From: Promethearchaeota archaeon
GTDB taxonomy: Archaea > Asgardarchaeota > Lokiarchaeia > Sigynarchaeales > SOKP01
Length of the DNA stretch: 9,727 nt
NCBI GenBank assembly: GCA_019057735.1
Contig: JAHLWV010000075.1
Coordinates: 1 to 9,727 of the forward strand
Direction of reading: 5' to 3'
The position numbers were made by a program, and so were the translations under genes. Each line of letters begins with the position of its first letter. The first letter of the stretch is position 1. The notes beneath the pieces are model-generated. The model worked only from the letters and a program-made list of their open reading frames with translations, had not been told where the DNA came from and searched no databases. Positions 1 to 4,838 of the stretch are shown here, in pieces.

Positions 1-182
1 TAGTTTTAAATCGTTTCTACTTAATGGTAATTTACTATATTAATAATGAAAGAGACTAAATGTTATTTATGATTATTTAATATAGACACCAATTTTTAGG
101 TGAGAGAGAGCAGAAGGGTAATTTTTGCTAATTCCCTATCACGCTAAAAAACAAAACAAATTAATAAATTAATAATAATAAA
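1..182. other. Non-coding upstream region of the zinc-ribbon gene
   Basis: AT-rich stretch with no convincing gene. The first bases could be the tail of an upstream gene cut by the window edge, but this cannot be decided. The only GC-richer island is about 98-145. It contains a purine run (GGTGAGAGAGAG) and a possible short hairpin at 116-136: a GGG/CCC stem, one bulged T, an AATT/AATT extension and a six-base loop. The last 30 bases before the ATG at 183 are almost pure A/T and carry no Shine-Dalgarno motif, so the downstream gene may be leaderless. No tRNA-like cloverleaf or box C/D pair was found. Confidence 0.5.
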
Positions 183-377
183 ATGACACGCATTAGAATT
201 TGTCCAAAATGTAAGAAAGCTACTTTAAAAAGTGCCGTCAATGTTTCTGGCTGGCTAACACCAAATATTTTTGAGTGTACTGCTTGTAAATACATCGGTT
301 CTTTTTTTATAGAAATCGATCCTAAGGATTATAAAGAAGATAATAATTCTCATGAAGGTGATACGAATAATGAATGA
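183..377 (+). CDS. Small zinc-ribbon protein, function unknown
   Basis: Encodes 64 residues. Two CxxC knuckles are visible: CPKC at residues 7-10 and CTAC at 32-35. Between them is a SGWL segment, and an aromatic-glycine turn (Y-x-G) follows the second knuckle. This is the pattern of a single four-cysteine zinc ribbon seen in many short archaeal proteins. The last 20 residues are acidic and asparagine-rich, probably disordered. The ATG start has no Shine-Dalgarno upstream. The gene lies 49 bases before the ribose-bisphosphate isomerase gene on the same strand, but a TATA-like box between them suggests separate transcription. Such ribbons bind nucleic acid or act as small adaptors; nothing here says which. 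The gene call is fairly safe because the cysteine spacing is regular; the function is open. Confidence 0.72.
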   Translation: MTRIRICPKCKKATLKSAVNVSGWLTPNIFECTACKYIGSFFIEIDPKDYKEDNNSHEGDTNNE

Positions 378-398
378 ATACACTGAAAAATTATGGTT

Positions 399-413
399 GT
401 TTTAATATTATTT
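399..413 (+). promoter_or_regulatory. TATA-like box for the R15P isomerase-RuBisCO unit
   Basis: The sequence GTTTTAATATTATTT, centred about 22 bases before the GTG at 427, resembles an archaeal TATA box. Its spacing would put the transcription start at or very near that GTG, which fits a leaderless message. In such AT-rich DNA this match could also arise by chance. Confidence 0.35.
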
Positions 414-426
414 AAGAAAAAAATAG

Positions 427-1377
427 GTGGTTGAAATTAAACAATTATTAATAGATGCTGAAAAGATTAGATCGCTAGAAATACAGGGAGCGACAAATGT
501 AGCCCTGAGTGCTATCGATTTTTTGAATAGTTACGCCAGACGGCTAACGGATTGCAATACAGCTGAAGATTTTTTAAATAAATTAGAAGAGGCAAAGGAG
601 ATACTGTTTAATACCCGTCCCACTGAACCGGCGATGAGAAATGGACTAAACTATATAACTAATAGATTGAAAAAACCTAAACATGAATTCAAGGAAGATC
701 ACTATTTAGAGTTAATTACTCGCTATAAAAATAAATATCAAACAATGATTCAAAATTCGAAAAAAAAGATAGCGGAATTTGGAGCTAGAAGAATTCCTTT
801 TGTAAAATCAGATGATGATTACCTCATTATGACACATTGTCACTCATCTTTAGTGACGGGTATCTTATTAGAAGCAAGAAGGCAAGGTAAACACTTTAAA
901 GTGATAAATACCGAAACCCAACCTCGCCTTCAAGGAAGAACAACAGCGAAGGAGTTATTAGACGCTGGAATAAAAGTTTATCATGTTGTAGATAGTGCTA
1001 TGCGGTGGGCTGTAAATCATTATGAGGTTAATCTTATACTTATCGGAGCGGATAGTGTTACAAGCGAGGGAACCGTTTTGAACAAAATTGGTTCAAGACT
1101 ATTAGCTTTAGTAGCTCACGAAGAACACGTTCCGTTTTACGTTGCTACTCCCCTTTTGAAATATAATCCTCAAACTTCATTTGGTGTCATTGAAAAGATT
1201 GAAATGCGAGAAAGTTCAGAGATATGGGAAAATCCGCCGGCAGGTTTGGAAATTTTAAATCCTGCCTTTGAAACCGTAAGTAGGAGGTACATAGACGGTC
1301 TAATAACAGAAGCGGGTATTTTTGCTAGTTCGCATGTTCACAACTACTTTACTTTACTTTATCCTGATATGATTTAA
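427..1377 (+). CDS. Ribose-1,5-bisphosphate isomerase (eIF2B-alpha-like fold)
   Basis: Converts ribose 1,5-bisphosphate to ribulose 1,5-bisphosphate, the step that feeds archaeal RuBisCO in nucleoside monophosphate breakdown; cytosolic. The 316-residue length fits the family. Key motifs are all present: TRPTEPAMRN (63-72), MTHCHS with the candidate catalytic Cys138 (135-140), ETQPRLQGRTTAKELL (163-178), GADS with Asp209 (207-210), and NKIGS (219-223). Cys138 and Asp209 correspond to the catalytic Cys and Asp described for the Thermococcus kodakarensis enzyme. The family also includes eIF2B subunits and methylthioribose-1-phosphate isomerase, but the R15P-type motifs and the RuBisCO gene 23 bases downstream favour this call. 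GTG at 427 directly follows an in-frame TAG and gives an N-terminus of the same length as the Thermococcus protein. An ATT at 436 is a less likely alternative. Confidence 0.9.
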   Translation: MVEIKQLLIDAEKIRSLEIQGATNVALSAIDFLNSYARRLTDCNTAEDFLNKLEEAKEILFNTRPTEPAMRNGLNYITNRLKKPKHEFKEDHYLELITRYKNKYQTMIQNSKKKIAEFGARRIPFVKSDDDYLIMTHCHSSLVTGILLEARRQGKHFKVINTETQPRLQGRTTAKELLDAGIKVYHVVDSAMRWAVNHYEVNLILIGADSVTSEGTVLNKIGSRLLALVAHEEHVPFYVATPLLKYNPQTSFGVIEKIEMRESSEIWENPPAGLEILNPAFETVSRRYIDGLITEAGIFASSHVHNYFTLLYPDMI

Positions 1378-1387
1378 ATTAGATTTA

Positions 1388-1394
1388 AGGTGAT
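1388..1394 (+). promoter_or_regulatory. Shine-Dalgarno site that fixes the RuBisCO start
   Basis: AGGTGAT is a seven-base match to the anti-Shine-Dalgarno tail of archaeal 16S rRNA. It lies six bases before ATT at 1401. The eL22 gene has the related GAGTGAT exactly six bases before its TTG, so the geometry is repeated within this window. The site is far (66 bases) from the TTG at 1461 and cannot serve it directly. Confidence 0.65.
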
Positions 1395-1400
1395 TTAGAA

Positions 1401-2675
1401 ATTAAATATGATGATTTTTTAGATTTAGCATATGAACCAATAGAGGAAGACTTAATTTGCTTGTTTAAAATTAAACCTGCCAGCGGTTTTTCAATTGAAA
1501 AAGTAGCTATTAGGGTAGCTGCTGAAAGCAGTAACGGTACTTGGACGACACTTAAAATTCCTGAACATATTCGGGCATTGAGTGCCAAAGTTTATAAAAT
1601 AAATGATAGTTACGTTAAAATCGCATATCCCAACGATTTATTTGAGGAAGGTAATATGCCTCAAATTTTAAGTTCTATTGCTGGAAATATTTTTGGTATG
1701 AAAGCTTTAGACGGTCTAAGGTTAGTCGATGTGAAGTGGCCTAAAAACTTAATAAATTCCTTTAAGGGCCCTCAGTATGGAATAAAGGGAATTAGGGATA
1801 TACTTAAAATTAAGAGGAGACCAATAACAGCTACAGTTCCGAAACCCAAAGTAGGGTATTATGCGGAGGAGCACGCTCAACACGGGTACGAAATCTGGAC
1901 AGGAGGAGTAGATCTGTTAAAAGACGACGAAAACTTATCGAATCAGAAGTTTAATAGATTCGAAAAAAGGCTCGAACTTAGCATGAAAATGAGAGATAAA
2001 GCAGAAAATGAAACAGGAGAAAGAAAAAGTTATTTAATAAATATTACCGCTGAAGTTGACGAAATGAAGCGTCGTGCGAAGTTAGTAAAAGATTTTAACA
2101 ACGAATACGTCATGATCGACATATTAACTATTGGTTGGGCGGCTGTTCAAACAATTAGGGATGAATGCGAAAAATTAGGTTTAGCTATACATGCTCATAG
2201 AGCGTTTCATGCTGCTTTTGATAGAAATCCGAATCATGGGATGAGCATGAAAGTACTTGCTGAAATAGCGAGAATGCAAGGCGTAGACCAGCTTCACATT
2301 GGAGGTTTGGGAAAATTAGCGGGTGATAAAACAGAAGTGTTGAATAATTATAAGAAGATTGCTCAAAATTCTAACGAGGCCGATTTAGAGGTCTTAGAGC
2401 AGAATTGGCACGGAATGAAAAATGTTTTGAGCGTATGCTCAGGAGGAGTTCATCCAGGAATAATTCATCGTTTAATAGAGCTTCTATCAATGGATATTGC
2501 TGTTCAAGTCGGAGGAGGTGTTCTTGGCCACCCAGGTGGTACACAAAGCGGAGCGAAGGCCTTAAGACAAGCAATTGATGCTTACATGGATAATGTTAGC
2601 GTAAAAGAATACGCTGAAAGTCATACTGAATTAAGACAAGCATTAGATATGTGGGGAGACGAAACACCGATATAA
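1401..2675 (+). CDS. rbcL: Form III ribulose-1,5-bisphosphate carboxylase, large subunit
   Basis: Carboxylates ribulose 1,5-bisphosphate to two 3-phosphoglycerates. From ATT 1401 it has 424 residues, usual for archaeal form III. Catalytic residues are present (numbering from 1401): Glu42, Thr47, Trp48; Asn96; Lys148 and Lys150 in KPK; Lys174 (carbamylated), Asp176 and Glu177 in KDDEN; His266-Arg267; His299; loop 6 Lys305; Ser347 and Gly349; Gly371-373. Overall it closely resembles the Thermococcus kodakarensis enzyme. No ATG, GTG or TTG lies in frame between the stop at 1386 and TTG 1461. Yet codons 1407-1460 encode conserved N-terminal sequence (YDDFLDLAYEP, then DLIC), so translation must begin upstream of 1461. 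ATT 1401 has an ideal Shine-Dalgarno site. Loop 6 (HIGGLGK) looks shorter than in relatives. It is probably cotranscribed with the isomerase gene 23 bases upstream. Confidence is high for function and moderate for the start. Confidence 0.93.
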   Translation: MKYDDFLDLAYEPIEEDLICLFKIKPASGFSIEKVAIRVAAESSNGTWTTLKIPEHIRALSAKVYKINDSYVKIAYPNDLFEEGNMPQILSSIAGNIFGMKALDGLRLVDVKWPKNLINSFKGPQYGIKGIRDILKIKRRPITATVPKPKVGYYAEEHAQHGYEIWTGGVDLLKDDENLSNQKFNRFEKRLELSMKMRDKAENETGERKSYLINITAEVDEMKRRAKLVKDFNNEYVMIDILTIGWAAVQTIRDECEKLGLAIHAHRAFHAAFDRNPNHGMSMKVLAEIARMQGVDQLHIGGLGKLAGDKTEVLNNYKKIAQNSNEADLEVLEQNWHGMKNVLSVCSGGVHPGIIHRLIELLSMDIAVQVGGGVLGHPGGTQSGAKALRQAIDAYMDNVSVKEYAESHTELRQALDMWGDETPI

Positions 2676-2684
2676 TTCTTTTTT
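2676..2684 (+). terminator. Possible U-rich terminator after RuBisCO
   Basis: TTCTTTTTT directly follows the RuBisCO stop codon. Archaeal transcription often ends at such oligo-T tracts without a hairpin. If functional, it would separate the isomerase-RuBisCO pair from the eL22 gene, which lies 98 bases downstream. Confidence 0.35.
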
Positions 2685-2760
2685 AACATTATCTATTCAC
2701 TCATATTTTTGTCATATTATTTATTGGAAAAAGATTAATAATGTCCTTAATTATAATATA

Positions 2761-2767
2761 GAGTGAT
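2761..2767 (+). promoter_or_regulatory. Shine-Dalgarno site deciding the TTG start of eL22
   Basis: GAGTGAT sits six bases before TTG 2774, the same spacing as the RuBisCO site. It supports TTG as a genuine start codon and shows that this genome uses SD-led initiation with non-ATG starts. Confidence 0.5.
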
Positions 2768-2773
2768 TAGAAT

Positions 2774-3085
2774 TTGAGTGAAGATAATACTAAAGAATTA
2801 ACTATTGATGTAAAAGATTTATCAATTGAAAAGGAACAATATATTGAGGATCTACAAAGGTTTCTCGAAGAACAATTACCACAAATAGAAATTTCTCGAA
2901 GCGGAAATAGCATTGAATTGATTGTGCCAAGTAGTATGTCAAATAGAGTAATAAAATTAAGGATTAAGAAGTTTCTGCATCGAAAAAATTTAAAAGAGAA
3001 ATACCGACCGATTTCTTATAATACCTCTGATATAAAGGGTTATAGAATCAAGGAGAAAAGAACCTTAGAATTAACCTATTACTAG
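2774..3085 (+). CDS. rpl22e: Eukaryote-type ribosomal protein eL22 homologue
   Basis: 103 residues. After an acidic N-terminus (about 1-20), residues 21-103 align in order with eukaryotic eL22. They show a helix ending FLEEQLP (30-36), a strand pair around IEISRSGNSIELIVP, then S-N-R-V-I-K-L-R-I-K-K-F-L matching the eL22 signature S-K-R-Y-L-K-Y-L-T-K-K-Y-L. The segment HRKNLKEKYRPIS follows (human: KKNNLRDWLRVVA), and the protein ends LELTYY against ELRYF. Its role would be an RNA-binding accessory protein of the large ribosomal subunit. It lacks the long acidic tail of animal eL22. The TTG start is backed by a Shine-Dalgarno site. It stands between RuBisCO and a CitG-like gene with no obvious functional tie. 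Similarity was judged by eye, so remote resemblance of a different small basic protein is possible. Confidence 0.75.
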   Translation: MSEDNTKELTIDVKDLSIEKEQYIEDLQRFLEEQLPQIEISRSGNSIELIVPSSMSNRVIKLRIKKFLHRKNLKEKYRPISYNTSDIKGYRIKEKRTLELTYY

Positions 3086-3133
3086 CTCATCTATAACTAA
3101 CCTATATTAATTTTAAAAATAAATATTTCTAAC

Positions 3134-4090
3134 GTGTCAAGTATAGAAATTGCTATCAAGTCACTCGATGACTTGCTAAGGTGCATAAACCTATCGAGTT
3201 TGTTAGAACTTTCTGGATGGCCAAAACCAGGAAATGTGCACAGAACGAAAAATTTTGAAGGCACAAGTTTTGAACATTTTCTATCCGGGATTTCTGCCAT
3301 TCAACCTAATTTAAGAGGATTATGCGAAAAAGTTTATACTACTATTGAGAACGACAAGCAGTCGTTTAGTAACATCGAATTAGGTGTATTTTTTAAAGAA
3401 GCGGTCATAGAAATGATGAAGTGGCAAACCGGTGGAAATGTAATACTAGGGCATATTCTTATCTTAGCCCCCCTCTCGTCTGCCGCTTCAATTTGTATAA
3501 AGTTAAAAAAACGCAGACTTATAGATTTTGAGTCAATATTAAACAAGATTATCGAAGATACTACTGTTAATGATACATTGCATTTATATGAGGCAATTAA
3601 ACTTAGCAATCCAGGAGGATTAGGTCAAATTGATAAGTATGATGTTAACGATCCAAGTGCTTACGACGAAATCATCCGAGATGAAATAAATCTTAAAGAA
3701 ATTTTTAAAAAATCTCAAGAGTACGATTTAATAAGCAGAGAGTACGCTACTGGGTTTAAAATCGTTTTAAAGGAGGGTTTACCGTACTTTATTGATACAT
3801 TTAACAACTTTAAAGATATTAACATAGCAATTGTGAACACTTATTTGAAATTGCTTAGCAATCATTTAGACACATTAATTATTCGCAAGGCAAGTAAGAA
3901 AGATGCTTTAGCAGTCTCAAAAGCCGCCTCAGATATTTTGAGTCATGGAGGCATATCTACTAAAAAGGGGTTACACTTATCTTTAAGTTTAGATAAAGAC
4001 TTACATCATAAAAAGTTAAACCCTGGTACAACCGCAGATCTTTTAACGGGTGTAATTTTTTGGGCTTTATTATCTGGTTTGAATTTTTAG
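3134..4090 (+). CDS. CitG/MdcB-family protein (triphosphoribosyl-dephospho-CoA synthase-like)
   Basis: 318 residues of the CitG family. In bacteria its members use ATP and dephospho-CoA to make the triphosphoribosyl-dephospho-CoA precursor of the citrate lyase or malonate decarboxylase prosthetic group, releasing adenine. Family motifs appear in order: PKPGNVHR (30-37), TGGNVILGHILILAPL (99-114, the usual G-T-N-x-x-L-G-x-x-L-L-x-x-P-L), NPGGLG (159-164) followed by YDV, HGGISTKKG (271-279), and NPGTTADLLTG (296-306). The protein is probably all-helical and cytosolic. No citrate lyase or malonate decarboxylase subunit is nearby, so the substrate in this archaeon is unknown. The nearby nucleotide-salvage genes are suggestive only. 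GTG 3134 has no Shine-Dalgarno and follows a TTTTAAAAATA tract, suggesting a leaderless start. Family assignment is firm; the exact reaction is not. Confidence 0.82.
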   Translation: MSSIEIAIKSLDDLLRCINLSSLLELSGWPKPGNVHRTKNFEGTSFEHFLSGISAIQPNLRGLCEKVYTTIENDKQSFSNIELGVFFKEAVIEMMKWQTGGNVILGHILILAPLSSAASICIKLKKRRLIDFESILNKIIEDTTVNDTLHLYEAIKLSNPGGLGQIDKYDVNDPSAYDEIIRDEINLKEIFKKSQEYDLISREYATGFKIVLKEGLPYFIDTFNNFKDINIAIVNTYLKLLSNHLDTLIIRKASKKDALAVSKAASDILSHGGISTKKGLHLSLSLDKDLHHKKLNPGTTADLLTGVIFWALLSGLNF

Positions 4091-4127
4091 ATTTTGAAGG
4101 AAAAATTTTTGTTATTGTAATACTATT

Positions 4128-4146
4128 CTAATTAAAATAAAAAATT
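4128..4146 (+). promoter_or_regulatory. TATA-like box for the TFS gene
   Basis: The A/T tract containing ATTAAAATAAAAA is centred about 26 bases before ATG 4164, the standard archaeal TATA-to-start distance for a leaderless mRNA. No Shine-Dalgarno motif precedes the ATG. This is a plausible match, weakened by the AT-rich background. Confidence 0.4.
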
Positions 4147-4163
4147 TTACCTCGACTATAAAA

Positions 4164-4514
4164 ATGCAATTTTGCGATGAATGTGGCTCTATGATGTTAC
4201 CCACAACAGTGAACAGTCAGAAAGTGTTTAAATGTAAATGTGGTTACACCAAACCTCTTTTGGAAGAAAATGGTGATTCATACATCTTAAAAACCAAAAT
4301 AGAACAGCCCATTAGAGAGGAGGTCTCAAACCTTACTGAAGTAATGAAATGGAAGGAAGAATATTTAAGAAGTTCAATTAAGGGTTTTAGGTGTCGGAGA
4401 TGTGGTTATAACAAAGCACACTTAGAAACGAGGCAAACTAGAAGCGCCGACGAGGGTATGACTCACTTTATTACCTGTTTGAGATGCGGAAAGATGATAA
4501 AAATTGGATCTTAA
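4164..4514 (+). CDS. tfs: Transcription factor S (TFIIS/RPB9-like cleavage factor)
   Basis: 116 residues, the usual TFS length. The N-terminal zinc ribbon uses Cys4, Cys7, Cys24 and Cys26, with CGY at 26-28; the second pair is CxC rather than CxxC. A linker and a short helical region (about 50-70) follow. The C-terminal ribbon uses Cys77, Cys80, Cys105 and Cys108. It carries the hallmark QTRSADEG (91-98), whose Asp96-Glu97 pair reaches into the RNA polymerase active site and stimulates cleavage of backtracked RNA. Both acidic residues are intact, so this should be an active cleavage factor rather than one of the inactive paralogues. The ATG is preceded by a TATA-like box at a leaderless distance. 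Its stop codon directly abuts that of the convergent DUF167 gene. Confidence 0.94.
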   Translation: MQFCDECGSMMLPTTVNSQKVFKCKCGYTKPLLEENGDSYILKTKIEQPIREEVSNLTEVMKWKEEYLRSSIKGFRCRRCGYNKAHLETRQTRSADEGMTHFITCLRCGKMIKIGS

Positions 4515-4820
4515 TTAATTTGCTAATTTTTCTAATATTTTTGAGTTAGACATATCTTGATAAAATCTAATTTGAATCGTTTTACTCGCATTTTTCAGTC
4601 CCGCAATTATTTGAATCTGATGGGTAGCAATATTTAGCTTTTTACTTAATAATTTAATTAATTCTTTATTCGCCTTATTTTTAATGGGTTTAGATTTTAA
4701 ATTAATAGAAATCCAAGTATCTGTTAATTGGTTGAATGATATTTTTTGTACTTTAGAGTTTGTTTTAACTCTTATCTTTAAAAAAATTGTACGCTCTGAG
4801 CTATCTTCGAAAAAAACCAT
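4515..4820 (-). CDS. DUF167 / UPF0235 (YggU-type) protein
   Basis: 101 residues with the DUF167 pattern. An N-terminal strand IFLKIRVKTNSKVQKI matches the family's L-x-V-x-V-x-P-x-A-x-x-x-x-I. A central KSKPIKNKANKELIKLLSKKL (about 42-62) matches the usual P-P-V-x-G-K-A-N-x-x-L-x-x-x-L-A, with the P-P-V-x-G part changed to K-P-I-K-N. The segment IQIIAGLKNASKTIQI matches the usual V-x-I-x-x-G-x-x-S-R-x-K-x-V-x-I. The molecular function of this widespread family is not established. The gene starts 18 bases after the DHH phosphoesterase gene ends, so the two are probably cotranscribed; an AAGGAA element about 10 bases before the ATG could serve as ribosome site. It converges on TFS with no intergenic bases. 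Confidence 0.83.
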   Translation of the reverse strand: MVFFEDSSERTIFLKIRVKTNSKVQKISFNQLTDTWISINLKSKPIKNKANKELIKLLSKKLNIATHQIQIIAGLKNASKTIQIRFYQDMSNSKILEKLAN

Positions 4821-4838
4821 AATAATGATTCCTTAAAA

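Noticed and set aside
100..147. 15-codon GTG frame upstream of the zinc ribbon
   Set aside because: Too short to support, with no ribosome site and no sign of an attenuation-type leader peptide.
436..438. ATT 436 as start of R15P isomerase, with AGGTGGT as Shine-Dalgarno
   Set aside because: GTG 427 gives the family's usual N-terminal length and lies at leaderless distance from a TATA-like box. The ATT reading is possible but weaker.
1461..1463. TTG as the start codon of RuBisCO
   Set aside because: It would remove about 18 conserved N-terminal residues encoded in frame immediately upstream, and it has no Shine-Dalgarno site at a usable distance.
2371..3609. Open frames on the minus strand opposite RuBisCO, eL22 and the CitG-like gene
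   Set aside because: They lie antisense to well-supported genes, have no family motifs and no promoter, and are shadows of the coding strand.
4157..4163. TATAAAA directly before the TFS start as a TATA box
   Set aside because: It would place the transcription start inside the gene, past the first two zinc-binding cysteines. The A/T tract about 26 bases upstream fits better.
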